Counted from the first letter of the stretch, positions 50,891-60,321 are shown. The stretch is DNA of 64,000 nt from an uncultured Litoreibacter sp. (GCF_947487515.1 NZ_CANKWO010000004.1:1-64000); one strand, 5' to 3'. Notes: a model not told the origin generated them from the letters alone. Program-made: numbers and translations.

Positions 50891-53431
50891 CTAGCCTTTG
50901 GGCATTTGCAGGGTCAAGGTGCGCCCGCCTTTGGTGTATTTCAGCTGGCTTTCGCTAATGGCTGCAACCCGTCCGCCATCAACGCGGTCGCCGACGCCGA
51001 CCTTTTTGAAGCGACCATTGGGCATCCGCACCAAAGCGCGGCGGCTGGAAGATTTCCCGAAAATGCCCACAAGTGCGACCTTGCCTAGGGCAATCGCATT
51101 GTTGTCCGTCGCGGCGCGCGCCACGGTAGCGCGGGTCGTGCCTGTGGGGGCGGCACGGCTGCTGCGGACAACTGCGGGGCCTGTGCTGCGACCGACTGCG
51201 GCCGTGGAGGCGGCGGCGGCGGGAGTTGCGGCTTTTTCTTTTGGGGCTTTGCGAGCACGAGCAACCACACGGGCAAAGTTGCGCGGGCGGCTGTCGGGGC
51301 GTTGAGAACGTGCAACGGCTTGGGCGGTCGGCTTGTCTTGCTCGGCCTGAGCGGCGGCCACAGCGGCTTCGGCATCGGCTTGCGCGGCTGCGATGGCCTC
51401 TTCTTCAAGCTTTTCGGCTTCGGCCTGTGCCAAAGCGCGGGCGATGGCTTCTTCGCGGGCCTTGGCCTGCGCGTCGGCTGGGCGAATGGTGGGGCGAATT
51501 TTCGCGAGCTCGGCATTCGTGCGCCCGCCTTGAGTGGCCCGCTCAAATTGTTCTTGAAGGTTGCTAGGGCGCGGTGTGGGTTTGAACCCCGCCAAACGGG
51601 CGTCGGCCACAGGCGCGGCGTCTTCCTCGACGGGCAGCTCCTCTGTTGACTGCGCGGTTTCAGGCACAAGGCCCTCTGGGCGGCGTTGGGGCACTACCGG
51701 AGGTTTCCCCGCGAACACCATAATTCCGTCAGGATTTTCAGCCCCTTCTGCGGTTGGCTTCACAAGGCCACGGGCATCAAGGCTGCGCAAAATGGTGGCC
51801 GCTGGCGGTCGTGCGGGAATTTGAAACTCCAGAGATTTTGCCGCCGTGTCAAAACCGGCCAATGCTGGCGCATCTTCAAATGCCAAGTCCGGATCTAGAG
51901 AGGCTCTATACAGGTCGTCCAAGCCCTGCGTCGCGACATCAAGCTGCAAGTCAGGGGCCAATTGCCACACGCCGGACACCGCATAAGCGGTTTCCGCCTC
52001 TGTCTGCGTCATCGGTGGAACGGGGGATAGATCGGGCTCGGGAAGCTCCGCCTCGGCGATCTCTTCGGGCGATGGGGCCGTGAAGGGCGTGTCGCTGTCT
52101 TGTTGGGGCAGGGCGGCCAGACGCTCGCTGTCCTCAAGCGTCGTGTCGGGGATAGGGAGCTCACCGGTTTGGGCCGTCTCAGTGGCGGGGGAGCTTCTGC
52201 CAAACAGCCGCGTGACGGCATTATCAGGCAGCAGGTAGGAGGAAAGGGCCGCGAACAACAACAGGGCCACAATCAGCAAGCCGGTTAGGATAAGCCCCAA
52301 GAACCGAGGTTTCCCAGTGGCCTGACGGGCGGCGAGATCGGCAATCGGGTCAGACTTGGCTGTCGAAGCCGCGCTTGGTGACGCGGATTTTGCCTTGCTT
52401 GGGGCGGTTTTGGTCCGTTGCGCTGTGGCGCGCAGGGCCGCGATCCCTTTGCTCATTCGGGATGGGCTGGAGGGCGCTGGCTGGACGGCCGGTTTCTGTG
52501 TGGCGGCTGACGGTGGAACAACAGGGGGCGTTGTTTTCGCCTTTGTCGTGCCGCCTGATTTTACCCGAGGTTCTGCCCGTGGCGCTTTCTTTTTGCTGGA
52601 TTTTCCGGCGCTGTCACCATTGGGGATGCCAATGCGCGGGGCGCGGGAGGTGAGCGTTTCACCCGCGTCATCCCTTGCTGGCCCGACAGTGGGCTTACGG
52701 CGCGAGGAAAATGCGGCGGGGGGTGTGACGGGAAGGTCCGGCTCCTGCTCCGACACGGGGGTGTCCTCGGGGAGCGGGTCAATCGGTTCAGACGGCTCGA
52801 TTGTGTCTTCGGGGTGATCCTCTTCCTGCGCCGCCTCAACGCTTGGGGCGGGCGGGACATCTTCAGGGACATCTTCAGCGTTATCCGCGTCAAGCTCAGC
52901 CACTTGGGCTGCGGTAAGAACCGAAAATACTTCGTCATCAACCACCCCTTGGCCGCCAACAGAAGGCAACGGTCCAAGATTAGGCGAGCCGGTAAAGTGA
53001 TACGGATCGGGAAGGGCGGTAAATCCGACAGGGTTGAAGCCATAGGGGCCTAAGAAGGCCTCGGCCTCCAGCAGGGTCTCGCGGGCGACGGCCACAACTT
53101 GCACCTCAGGCGGCTCTCCTGAAACATCATAAACCAGCTGGGCGGCGGTGTAGGGGGTGCGTTCTTCTAGGGCGTGATCAATGTCGGCTTTGACGTCGCC
53201 GGTGATGGCGATCGTCGCATAAAGCAACTGCGACGGCGGCAGGATCAGCTTTGTTGTAAAGTCGGGTCCGCCGATGTCTTCCGCAGTGTTGCGAAGATCA
53301 GCAAGGGCCGCGCCAAGGTCTTCACTGTCCAACGCAGCCTCGGCGACTTCCACCCAACCCGCACCCGACGGATGGCGATGGAGAAGGACGATGCCTTCTT
53401 CAGAAAGGTTGAGGGCAAAATTTGGTGTCAT
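50891..53431 (-). CDS. GspL/PilM-like plus GspC/PilP-like fusion protein
   Basis: An 846-residue protein, unusually built. Residues 1 to about 145 resemble the actin-like cytoplasmic domain of GspL/PilM (FALNLSEEGIVLLHRHP, TKLILPPSQLLYATIAITGD, AQLVYDVSGEPPEVQVVAVA). Residues 160-375 are an acidic, then Lys/Pro/Ala-rich linker. One transmembrane helix follows (about 377-400, LGLILTGLLIVALLLFAALS). A long periplasmic low-complexity stretch contains two conserved-looking pieces (LDDLYRASLDPDLAF, EGAENPDGIMVFAGKPPVVP). The last 65 residues, ALGKVALVGIFGKSSSRRAL onward to GVGDRVDGGRVAAISESQL, match the PilP/GspC HR-type domain. No other secretion or pilus genes are adjacent. The start at 53431 (MTPNFALNLS) is preferred to a TTG at 53476. 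Confidence 0.7.
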   Translation of the reverse strand: MTPNFALNLSEEGIVLLHRHPSGAGWVEVAEAALDSEDLGAALADLRNTAEDIGGPDFTTKLILPPSQLLYATIAITGDVKADIDHALEERTPYTAAQLVYDVSGEPPEVQVVAVARETLLEAEAFLGPYGFNPVGFTALPDPYHFTGSPNLGPLPSVGGQGVVDDEVFSVLTAAQVAELDADNAEDVPEDVPPAPSVEAAQEEDHPEDTIEPSEPIDPLPEDTPVSEQEPDLPVTPPAAFSSRRKPTVGPARDDAGETLTSRAPRIGIPNGDSAGKSSKKKAPRAEPRVKSGGTTKAKTTPPVVPPSAATQKPAVQPAPSSPSRMSKGIAALRATAQRTKTAPSKAKSASPSAASTAKSDPIADLAARQATGKPRFLGLILTGLLIVALLLFAALSSYLLPDNAVTRLFGRSSPATETAQTGELPIPDTTLEDSERLAALPQQDSDTPFTAPSPEEIAEAELPEPDLSPVPPMTQTEAETAYAVSGVWQLAPDLQLDVATQGLDDLYRASLDPDLAFEDAPALAGFDTAAKSLEFQIPARPPAATILRSLDARGLVKPTAEGAENPDGIMVFAGKPPVVPQRRPEGLVPETAQSTEELPVEEDAAPVADARLAGFKPTPRPSNLQEQFERATQGGRTNAELAKIRPTIRPADAQAKAREEAIARALAQAEAEKLEEEAIAAAQADAEAAVAAAQAEQDKPTAQAVARSQRPDSRPRNFARVVARARKAPKEKAATPAAAASTAAVGRSTGPAVVRSSRAAPTGTTRATVARAATDNNAIALGKVALVGIFGKSSSRRALVRMPNGRFKKVGVGDRVDGGRVAAISESQLKYTKGGRTLTLQMPKG

Positions 53432-53527
53432 TCGAGGCGCGCCATCTCGTAGGTTGTCGTAGAACTTCAGTGGCAAAGCCCCTGATAGCGCAAGGATATA
53501 TTACATTCGCGCCATAAGGAAGTTAAA

Positions 53528-53555
53528 CCGCCCCCGACAGCTAAGCCGAGGGCGG
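53528..53555 (-). terminator. Possible terminator after metY
   Basis: CCGCCC (53528-53533) pairs with GGGCGG (53550-53555); on the minus strand this follows the metY stop by eight bases and is trailed by TTTAAC. The stem has an interior loop and the T-run is short. Confidence 0.4.
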
Positions 53556-53562
53556 AATGCAG

Positions 53563-54855
53563 TTAAGCTGTGGCTTTTGACAACGCCTGATCCAAATCAG
53601 CGATCAGATCTTCAACGTTTTCAGTACCAATGGAGACGCGCACCATGTTGGCACCGGCACCGGCGGCCTCTTGCTGCTCTGGGGTCAATTGACGGTGCGT
53701 GGTCGATGCCGAGTGAATAATCAGCGACCGCGTGTCGCCCAGATTGGCCACATGAGAGAAAATCTCAAGGTTGTCGACCAGCTTGACGCAGGCGTCATAT
53801 CCGCCCTTCACCGCGAAGGTGAACAGGCCGCTGGCCCCCTTCGGGCAGACCTTTTGTGCAACGTCATAGTAAGGCGATGATTTCAGACCCGCATAGGTAA
53901 CCGCGTCAATACGTGGGTCATTTTCCAGCCACTCCGCGACTTTTTCGGCGTTGTAGACATGGCGCTCCATGCGCAATGACAGGGTTTCGACCCCCATCAA
54001 CGTGTAATGCGCCGCCTGTGGGTTCATCGTCATGCCAAGATCACGCAATCCGATTGCGATACCGTGGAATGTGAAGGCGAGGGGGCCGAATGTCTCGGCG
54101 AAGGTCAGGCCGTGATAGGCGGGCTCGGGTTGGGAAAGCGACGGGAACTTATCCGATGCTGTCCAGTCAAACTTGCCGCTGTCCACAACGCAGCCACCGG
54201 TCACCGTGCCGTTGCCGGTCAGGTATTTCGTGGTGGAGTGGACGACCAATGTGGCCCCAAGGGCGATTGGGTTGCACAGGTAAGGGGTGGCGGTTGTGTT
54301 GTCGATGATCAAAGGCAGACCGACCTTATCGGCAACATCTGCGATTGCGCGCACGTCCATGACATGGCCACCAGGGTTGGCGATGGCTTCGCCGAAAATG
54401 GCGCGGGTGTTTTCATCGACAGCGGCCTCAACGGCGGCAGGGTCGTCCATGTCGACAAATTTAGCCTCCCAGCCGAAGCGTTTGATTGTTTGGGACAATT
54501 GCGTCACGGAGCCACCATAAAGGCGTGTAGATGCCACGATGTTGCACCCTGGCTGCATCAATGGAAACAACGCCATGATCTGAGCGGCGTGCCCCGAAGA
54601 ACAGCAAACTGCGCCTACGCCACCCTCTAGGGTTGCGATACGCTCTTGCAACACTGCAACCGTGGGGTTGGTCAGACGCGAATAGATATAGCCTACTTCT
54701 TGCAGGTTGAACAAAGCGGCCGCGTGCTCGGCGTCGCGGAACACATAGGCTGTTGTTTGGTAGATAGGGGTTTGGCGTGCGCCGGTTGCTGGATCTGGCC
54801 GTGCACCTGCGTGGATTTGCAGCGTGTCGAAGCCAAGGTTTTGTGGATCGGACAT
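53563..54855 (-). CDS. metY: O-acetylhomoserine aminocarboxypropyltransferase
   Basis: A 430-residue PLP enzyme of the Cys/Met metabolism family that makes homocysteine from O-acetylhomoserine and sulfide (direct sulfhydrylation). Features are AYVFRDAEHAAALFNLQEVG, the TLEGGVGAVCCSSGHAAQIM stretch and the PLP-binding Lys in LVVHSTTKYLTGNGTVTGGC near residue 210. No MetX-type gene is in the window. I looked for a SAM riboswitch in the 80-base leader and did not recognise one. Confidence 0.92.
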   Translation of the reverse strand: MSDPQNLGFDTLQIHAGARPDPATGARQTPIYQTTAYVFRDAEHAAALFNLQEVGYIYSRLTNPTVAVLQERIATLEGGVGAVCCSSGHAAQIMALFPLMQPGCNIVASTRLYGGSVTQLSQTIKRFGWEAKFVDMDDPAAVEAAVDENTRAIFGEAIANPGGHVMDVRAIADVADKVGLPLIIDNTTATPYLCNPIALGATLVVHSTTKYLTGNGTVTGGCVVDSGKFDWTASDKFPSLSQPEPAYHGLTFAETFGPLAFTFHGIAIGLRDLGMTMNPQAAHYTLMGVETLSLRMERHVYNAEKVAEWLENDPRIDAVTYAGLKSSPYYDVAQKVCPKGASGLFTFAVKGGYDACVKLVDNLEIFSHVANLGDTRSLIIHSASTTHRQLTPEQQEAAGAGANMVRVSIGTENVEDLIADLDQALSKATA

Positions 54856-54935
54856 TTGAATCTCCCTAAGATTTTAACTTGCGGTGGACACTAGAGGGTT
54901 GTCCGGACTGCTACAATGGTATGTAAATCATCATC

Positions 54936-55349
54936 ATGTTGACTCCCTTTCATCTTGCCTACCACGTAACCGACCTTGACAAGGCCCGTAGGTTCTACGG
55001 TGACGTATTGGGGTGCAAGGAAGGGCGATCCACAGACACTTGGGTGGACTTCGACTTTTTCGGGCATCAGTTGTCCCTGCATGTCGGAACCCCGTTTGCC
55101 AATGATCTGACGGGAAAAGTCGGGGATCACATGGTGCCGATGCCGCATCTGGGCTTGGTGCTTGACTACAATGACTGGCGCCTTTTGGCTGACCGCTTGG
55201 CGCAGGCGGGCACTGAGTGGGTGCTGCCGCCTTCCGTGCGCTTCGAAGGGGAGCAGGGGGAGCAATGGACGATGTTCTTCCGTGACCCGTCTGGGAACCC
55301 GATCGAAATCAAAGGGTTTCGCGACATGTCAGGCGTTTTCGCGAGCTAA
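54936..55349 (+). CDS. VOC-family (glyoxalase-fold) protein
   Basis: A 137-residue VOC-superfamily protein. It begins MLTPFHLAYHVTDLDKARRF with a metal-ligand His and contains GVLG-like YGDVLGCKEGRSTDTWVDFD and HLGLVLDYNDWRLLADRLAQ. The C-terminus PSGNPIEIKGFRD is the usual closing motif with the Glu ligand. Substrate unknown. The gene stands between metY (divergent) and a convergent CoA-binding gene whose stop is two bases away. Confidence 0.88.
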   Translation: MLTPFHLAYHVTDLDKARRFYGDVLGCKEGRSTDTWVDFDFFGHQLSLHVGTPFANDLTGKVGDHMVPMPHLGLVLDYNDWRLLADRLAQAGTEWVLPPSVRFEGEQGEQWTMFFRDPSGNPIEIKGFRDMSGVFAS

Positions 55350-55350
55350 G

Positions 55351-55824
55351 CTACAACTTCGACGAAATCACACCGGTGTTGAAGCCGCCCATACGCAATT
55401 CGCCAAACAGACGTTGGTACTCAATTTTCGGGCAACGGTTTTGAATGACCGTGACGCCTGCGGTTTCCGCTTTGGAGGTGGCCGCATCATGAGAGACGCC
55501 GATTTGCATCCAGACGGTGCGCAACTCAGGCAAAACCTCAAGCGCCTCGTCGACAATTGCGGGAACTGCGTCGGATCGGCGGAAGATATCTACCATATCC
55601 ACATGGGCGTTCTTTGGGATGTCCGACAGGCGCGCCGCGACGGTCTGGCCAAACAGGCTTTGCCCCGCCAAGCCAGGGTTCACACCAATGACCGTAAACC
55701 CCTTTAGCGTAAGATAGCGCGCCACATAGTAGCTGGGCCGCACGGGGTTGGCCGAAATGCCAACGCAGGCAATCACCTTAGTGGACTTCAAGACGTTTTT
55801 AAGATGGGCATCGGAGTATTCCAT
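55351..55824 (-). CDS. CoA-binding domain protein
   Basis: A 157-residue protein with a Rossmann CoA-binding domain: VIACVGISANPVRPSYYVAR, LTLKGFTVIGVNPG and VDMVDIFRRSDAVPAIVDEA. The C-terminal ELRTVWMQIGVSHDAATSKA and VIQNRCPKIEYQRLF contains a His and a Cys as in YccU-like proteins. Function is unknown; it is not a full synthetase. The start at 55824 (MEYSDAHLK) fits the family; a longer frame to 55848 adds residues with no support. Confidence 0.88.
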   Translation of the reverse strand: MEYSDAHLKNVLKSTKVIACVGISANPVRPSYYVARYLTLKGFTVIGVNPGLAGQSLFGQTVAARLSDIPKNAHVDMVDIFRRSDAVPAIVDEALEVLPELRTVWMQIGVSHDAATSKAETAGVTVIQNRCPKIEYQRLFGELRMGGFNTGVISSKL

Positions 55825-55864
55825 TCCGAAACTATGGAAGTGGATCACCGGTGACGCAAGCTAC

Positions 55865-55897
55865 AAAAAAAGCGCCCATGGCGGGGGCCACAGGCGC
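55865..55897 (-). terminator. Strong terminator after the zinc-ribbon gene at 56009-56275
   Basis: On the minus strand GCGCCTGTGGC and GCCATGGGCGC form an 11-bp stem with two G-U pairs and a four-base loop, then seven T. It lies downstream of the small zinc-ribbon gene and just before the CoA-binding gene, so the two are transcribed separately. Confidence 0.88.
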
Positions 55898-56008
55898 AGT
55901 CACGGAACGAGGGACAGTATATTGGGGCGCGCAGTTCCGATGCGGCGCCCATGCAATCGACATGGGAATGGGCGGCAGCGATTGCCAGCATTCTTACAGA
56001 AACGTGAT

Positions 56009-56275
56009 CTAGTCGAAGATATCTTCGACCTCGTCCCAGACCTCTTCGAGGGCGCGACGCCAGAACGCCTTTCGCGGCTTTCGTTTGCGGGCCGAATGAA
56101 AGGTCTTGGTCGGACGCGCCTTCACAGGCTGCGCCGGTGCCTTTAGCCATTTCATTTCGTGCAAGGGGGCCCCGCAACTAGCGCAGGCTAATTCATGCCC
56201 GTGGCGCGCGGTGGGCTTCAGCATGGAGCGGCTGCCGCAATAGCAGCAGGTGGCGATTTTGATGTTTGGGCGCAT
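56009..56275 (-). CDS. Small zinc-ribbon protein
   Basis: An 88-residue protein with an N-terminal CxxC pair (ATCCYCGSRSML) and a second pair (ELACASCGAPLHEMKW), which form a zinc ribbon. A basic Lys/Arg/Pro linker (PVKARPTKTFHSARKRKPRK) is followed by an acidic C-terminal helix, RALEEVWDEVEDIFD. This layout suggests binding to nucleic acid or a partner protein, but no family name is certain. It lies nine bases downstream of rlmB and ends in a strong terminator, so the two may share a transcript. Confidence 0.78.
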   Translation of the reverse strand: MRPNIKIATCCYCGSRSMLKPTARHGHELACASCGAPLHEMKWLKAPAQPVKARPTKTFHSARKRKPRKAFWRRALEEVWDEVEDIFD

Positions 56276-56284
56276 CGGTGACTC

Positions 56285-57061
56285 TTAGCTGGGGCGACCC
56301 ACAGCATATAGGGACACTGCCGCCGCATTCGAGACATTGAGCGAGCCAAATTCCCCCGCCGGATCAATTTTTGCCAGCGTATCGCATGTTTCCTTGGTTT
56401 TTTCGCGAAGACCAGGGCCTTCTGCGCCCAAAACAAGGGCGATGGGTTGGTCTTGCTGAATGTCATCAAGCGATGTGTCACCCGTCGCATCCAACCCGAC
56501 CACAAGGTAGCCCATCTCGCGTAGGGCTTCCATCGTGGTCGCAAGATTCTTGATGCGCAGATACGGCTGGCGTTCCAGTGAACCGGAGGCTGTCTTGGCC
56601 AAAGCACCCGTTTCTGGGGCTGAATGGCGATGCGGGGCGATTACTGCACGGGCTCCGAAGACTTCCGCCGAGCGTAGAATTGCCCCCACATTATGCGGAT
56701 CGGTTACACGGTCCAACAGGATCACCCGAGCATTCTTTCCACGCGGGGCACAAAGTTCGGTCAGGTTGCCCCAATCCAGAGGCTTCACCTCAAGTGCGGC
56801 CCCTTGGTGGACGGATTGAGGATCAATCGGCGCTGCAAATTTGCGCGGGTCGCTGATCTCAGGTTCCATACCTGATTTGGCGATGTCTTCGGCCAAACGG
56901 TCGGCGGCATTCTTGGTCACAACAAGGCGCAGACGTTCGCGCATTGGGTTGGACAATGCGTCGCGCACAGCATGAATGCCAAAGAGCCAAACGGTCTCGG
57001 CGGCGGCAGCGCGGCGGTCGCGCTCTTTTTGGATGACCCATGTGGGTTTTTTCTGCTTCAT
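56285..57061 (-). CDS. rlmB: 23S rRNA 2'-O-ribose methyltransferase, SpoU family
   Basis: A 258-residue TrmH/SpoU enzyme, most like RlmB, which methylates G2251 of 23S rRNA. The N-terminal substrate domain has VWLFGIHAVRDALSNPMRER. The knotted SAM domain has ILLDRVTDPHNVGAILRSAE, VLGAEGPGLREKTKETCD and LNVSNAAAVSLYAVGR. All three SPOUT motifs are intact. The start at 57061 (MKQKKPTWVIQKERDR) matches the family. It is close to tRNA-Tyr (divergent) and near the zinc-ribbon gene. Confidence 0.93.
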   Translation of the reverse strand: MKQKKPTWVIQKERDRRAAAAETVWLFGIHAVRDALSNPMRERLRLVVTKNAADRLAEDIAKSGMEPEISDPRKFAAPIDPQSVHQGAALEVKPLDWGNLTELCAPRGKNARVILLDRVTDPHNVGAILRSAEVFGARAVIAPHRHSAPETGALAKTASGSLERQPYLRIKNLATTMEALREMGYLVVGLDATGDTSLDDIQQDQPIALVLGAEGPGLREKTKETCDTLAKIDPAGEFGSLNVSNAAAVSLYAVGRPS

Positions 57062-57155
57062 AAGGGGGTCTAGATCATCTGAGAGAGAAAAGCGCAAGCG
57101 GCGGTGTGTTTTCGTATTGACGGGGCAGTGGTTGGCTTATATCTCAGCCGCCAGT

Positions 57156-57239
57156 GGGCGACAGGCCGCAAGGTGTGGCAGGAGACTGTAACTCTCTCGC
57201 GGAGACGCACGCCTGGTTCGATTCCAGGGTCGCCCACCA
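57156..57239 (+). tRNA. tRNA-Tyr (GTA anticodon)
   Basis: An 84-base class II tRNA. The acceptor arm GGGCGAC pairs with GTCGCCC, then discriminator A and an encoded CCA. The anticodon stem GGAGA-CTGTAAC-TCTCT carries GTA, reading TAC and TAT. The long variable arm GCGGAGACGC is typical of bacterial tRNA-Tyr. The T arm is GCCTGG-TTCGATT-CCAGG. The next 278 bases (57240-57517) hold no gene I can support. Confidence 0.94.
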
Positions 57240-57517
57240 CTAATCCAACATGTTGATTTATATACATCTCATCGCGGTATCGCGGCTGGGCTAGCGTCAC
57301 GCCGTGACCTGCAAGTGGGGAAGATCTGCGAAGATATCAGGCCCTAGTTTCATATCGACCGAAAGGGGCGGATCCGTTGGCGCCCCCAATTCGGGCCGCT
57401 TTGGCGGTCGTTTCTCCGCCTATCAGTATAAAGGACGTGCGGGATGCTCAAAGGCTAGCACCGGTCTTGCGCCTTGGGTGCATGAGGGCACTGATTCCGG
57501 AATATACCGGTAGCACT

Positions 57518-57925
57518 TCAATTGATCTGCACATCCTTGCGCTGGTAACTATGTTCCAGCGTGGAGCCGTCATCAAACACCAGCTCGATGGACACCGTTT
57601 GCAAACTGTCCAAAGGGGCCACCACATAGGGCAGGTGGTCTTCCATTTTCAACGCCATCGGGGCGGCCTCGTCGCGGTGGCACGGTTCACCCTCCCAGAC
57701 CTGCATGTCCGCGCCGTTGGTTGCATAGCGGATTTCCTCAATGCCGCAGCGATAGGTCAACAACGTGGTCATATAGAGCAGGTCCTGCCCCTCATAGGGG
57801 CGAATGGCGATCCACTGAGGGCGGATCAGTTCCAAAACCGGCTTGACCCCTGCCGATGTGGTGAAGTCTTGTGCTGCCAGCTGAACGGGCATGGCAAGGG
57901 CGAGAGCCAAGAAGTAAGCGCGCAT
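57518..57925 (-). CDS. Secreted protein of unknown function
   Basis: A 135-residue protein with a Sec signal peptide (AYFLALALAMPVQLAAQ, cut near residue 18). The mature part is a beta-rich domain with GQDLLYMTTLLTYRCGIEEI and NGADMQVWEGEPCHRDEAAP, whose two Cys may form a disulphide. No family is recognised. It is divergent from the glycosyltransferase gene by about 145 bases. Confidence 0.75.
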   Translation of the reverse strand: MRAYFLALALAMPVQLAAQDFTTSAGVKPVLELIRPQWIAIRPYEGQDLLYMTTLLTYRCGIEEIRYATNGADMQVWEGEPCHRDEAAPMALKMEDHLPYVVAPLDSLQTVSIELVFDDGSTLEHSYQRKDVQIN

Positions 57926-58070
57926 AGTGGGGCCTCCGGTTCGGGTGATATGGCTCAGTATCGCGCAACTCTGCCGCAGGACGCAAACAATTCACATCCT
58001 GCACCCCCATATGACTTCCGGCGCAGATGTTTTCGACCTATGCTGTCCTCAATCAAAAAGCAGAGACGAC

Positions 58071-59132
58071 ATGGCCAAGAGCACCAAACCCAAATCCGCC
58101 AAAGCGACGGCCAAGCCGAAAAAGGCCAAAGCTGCCAAGAAACCCGCGCCACAAACCTTCAATATATTGATGGTCGGCCAAGGGGGGCGACTGCAATTCG
58201 AAGCGCTGTTGTTGGTGGCGTCCTTGCGCCAGACCAATCCGAATTTCAAAGGCCGCGTCATCATTGCCGAGCCGCAAATGAATCACCGCTGGGACAATGA
58301 CCCGCGCATGGCCAACACCGATGTTCGTGAGGCGTTGGAAAGGCTTGGCGCTGAGATCAGGCCCTTTGAGAACCAAGTCTTCGGCTGTGGCTACCCTTAC
58401 GGCAACAAAATCGAGGCGCTTCAGGTGATGCCCGAGGGCGAGCCGTTCTTGTTCCTTGATACCGATACAATCATCACCGGTGACCTGAGCAAGGTTCCGT
58501 TCGATTTTGACCGCCCCACGGCGTCGATGAAGCGTGAAAACACATGGCCGCAGTTGGAGCTATACGGGCCAGGATATAATCAAATCTGGGGCTCGCTCTA
58601 CACGAAATTCGGGCTGGATTTTGAAAGCTCGCTCGATACCAGCTATCCGGATGAATACTGGCGCCGGTATATGTATTTTAACGCGGGCTTTTTCTACTTC
58701 CGCTGCCCCAAGGAATTTGGCGAACGCTTCTTGGAGTATGCCCGCCTGATCCGCGACGAACCACCTGAAGAACTTATCTGCCAAGAGATGAAACCATGGT
58801 TGGATCAAGTGGCCTTGCCCTTGGTGATCCAGTCCTTCGGAGGCGGGCGGGTGCCCGAAGTATCGGATATGTTGGACAATGTGGTGACCTGCCATTACCG
58901 CGTGTTGTCGCTGCTTTACGCACGCGAAACCGACGAGACGGTCAAGGTGTTGGAAGAGGTCGTCGCCCCCAACAAGATCAAGAAGGTCCTCAAGCAATAT
59001 GAACCGATCCGCCGGATCGTGTTGCAAGGCAAAGGACATAAGGTGCGCGAGATGTTTGACCGCGAAAACCTACCGCGCCGTGAACAAGCCCTGCGCAACC
59101 AGATCAAGCGCGCCAAACTGTGGCTGCGCTAA
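58071..59132 (+). CDS. GT-A-type glycosyltransferase-like protein with basic N-terminal tail
   Basis: A 353-residue protein. The first 27 residues are almost all Lys, Ala and Pro ([20 protein letters not shown] onward), like a histone H1 tail. A Rossmann-like nucleotide-sugar domain follows: [20 protein letters not shown], then [20 protein letters not shown] and the DxD metal motif (Asp130-Thr-Asp132 in [10 protein letters not shown]). [20 protein letters not shown] and [20 protein letters not shown] follow. The sugar and acceptor are unknown. The basic tail could bind membrane phospholipids or nucleic acid, or be a flexible linker. The start at 58071 has AGAGACGAC before it. Confidence 0.75.
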   Translation: MAKSTKPKSAKATAKPKKAKAAKKPAPQTFNILMVGQGGRLQFEALLLVASLRQTNPNFKGRVIIAEPQMNHRWDNDPRMANTDVREALERLGAEIRPFENQVFGCGYPYGNKIEALQVMPEGEPFLFLDTDTIITGDLSKVPFDFDRPTASMKRENTWPQLELYGPGYNQIWGSLYTKFGLDFESSLDTSYPDEYWRRYMYFNAGFFYFRCPKEFGERFLEYARLIRDEPPEELICQEMKPWLDQVALPLVIQSFGGGRVPEVSDMLDNVVTCHYRVLSLLYARETDETVKVLEEVVAPNKIKKVLKQYEPIRRIVLQGKGHKVREMFDRENLPRREQALRNQIKRAKLWLR

Positions 59133-59437
59133 TCGCGCGCGGCTTTCTCGGCAAGTCCTGATTGGCCTGTACGGGCCTCTAGCACAGCCATGACGTCGCT
59201 CAAGGGGACATCGCGGGCCGCCAGCATGACCAGCAGGTGATACAAAACATCTGCGGCTTCATTGGTCAGGTTTTCGCGGTCGTCTTTTGCGGCGGCGATA
59301 ATCGCTTCAATGGCCTCTTCGCCAAATTTCTCGGCGCATTTTTCTGGGCCCTTGGACAGCAGTTTGGCCGTCCATGAGCTGTCAGGGGCCGCCTCTTTGC
59401 GCGAGGCGATAATGGCTTCCAGATCATTTAGGGTCAT
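59129..59437 (-). CDS. hisE: Phosphoribosyl-ATP diphosphatase
   Basis: A 102-residue HisE that removes pyrophosphate from phosphoribosyl-ATP, step 2 of histidine synthesis. It has the MazG-like acidic helix: [20 protein letters not shown] and [20 protein letters not shown], with the Glu and Asp metal ligands. It is separate from hisI, which is not in the window. The start overlaps the hisF stop by four bases. Confidence 0.95.
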   Translation of the reverse strand: MTLNDLEAIIASRKEAAPDSSWTAKLLSKGPEKCAEKFGEEAIEAIIAAAKDDRENLTNEAADVLYHLLVMLAARDVPLSDVMAVLEARTGQSGLAEKAARD

Positions 59438-60198
59438 GCGCCCAACCTCATGTTTAATCCCGCTTTGGCCATATGTTCTTTGGCTTCGGCAATGGTGTAA
59501 TCACCAAAGTGGAAGATCGAGGCTGCCAGCACCGCATCTGCGCGCCCTTCGGTGACGCCCTCAACCAAGTGATCCAATGTGCCAACGCCGCCAGACGCAA
59601 TGACCGGTACGCGGACCGCATCCGCAATGGCGCGGGTCAGAGGCAGATTAAAGCCCGCTCGCGTGCCGTCGCGGTCCATGGAGGTTAGCAAAATTTCACC
59701 AGCCCCTTTGGCCACAACGGTTTTGGCGAATTCTACTGCGTCAATGCCTGTGGGTTTGCGCCCGCCGTGGGTGAAGATTTCCCATTTGCCGGGGCTTACG
59801 GTTTTCGCGTCCAACGCGACAACAATACACTGAGAGCCAAAGCGGTCAGCTGCCTCGCCCACGACATCGGGATTGGCCACCGCAGCCGAGTTGAAGCTGA
59901 CCTTATCGGCCCCCGCCAAAAGCAGTTTGCGCACATCCTCATGGGTGCGCACACCGCCGCCCACTGTCAGCGGGATGTAGCAGGCCTCTGCGGTGCGGGT
60001 GACCACATCAAACATAGTGCCGCGGTTTTCGTGGGTGGCGTTGATGTCCAAGAAGCACAACTCATCCGCTCCGGCGGCGTCATAGGCCTTTGCGGCCTCA
60101 ACAGGATCACCCGCATCGACGAGGTCCACGAAGTTGATGCCCTTCACCACGCGGCCGTCCTTGACGTCGAGGCAGGGGATAATGCGGGTTTTCAACAT
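59434..60198 (-). CDS. hisF: Imidazole glycerol phosphate synthase subunit HisF
   Basis: A 254-residue cyclase that forms imidazole glycerol phosphate and AICAR using ammonia from HisH. The TIM barrel shows the two catalytic Asp: [20 protein letters not shown] near the N-terminus and [16 protein letters not shown]. The phosphate-binding [20 protein letters not shown] and [14 protein letters not shown] are also seen. It overlaps hisE. Its partner hisH is about 2.6 kb upstream in the cluster. Confidence 0.97.
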   Translation of the reverse strand: MLKTRIIPCLDVKDGRVVKGINFVDLVDAGDPVEAAKAYDAAGADELCFLDINATHENRGTMFDVVTRTAEACYIPLTVGGGVRTHEDVRKLLLAGADKVSFNSAAVANPDVVGEAADRFGSQCIVVALDAKTVSPGKWEIFTHGGRKPTGIDAVEFAKTVVAKGAGEILLTSMDRDGTRAGFNLPLTRAIADAVRVPVIASGGVGTLDHLVEGVTEGRADAVLAASIFHFGDYTIAEAKEHMAKAGLNMRLGA

Positions 60199-60321
60199 GA
60201 TGACGTCTCCGGCTGGTCTGGGGGCGGTTTAACGCCAATTTGCCCGTGATGCCAGTGATGTGATTGGTGTTTCAGTCCTAGGTATCGTGTTGTGCGCAAA
60301 TTACATTTGAGGAGACCCATC

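Noticed and set aside
54856-54935. SAM-type riboswitch in the metY leader
   Set aside because: The short leader lacks the paired core of SAM-II, SAM-V or SAM/SAH classes that I could recognise; only an A/T-rich stretch before a GGGAG site is seen.
57304-57513. 69-residue frame after tRNA-Tyr
   Set aside because: No ribosome-binding site, no hydrophobic or domain pattern, and GTG start; it looks like chance in a GC-rich gap.
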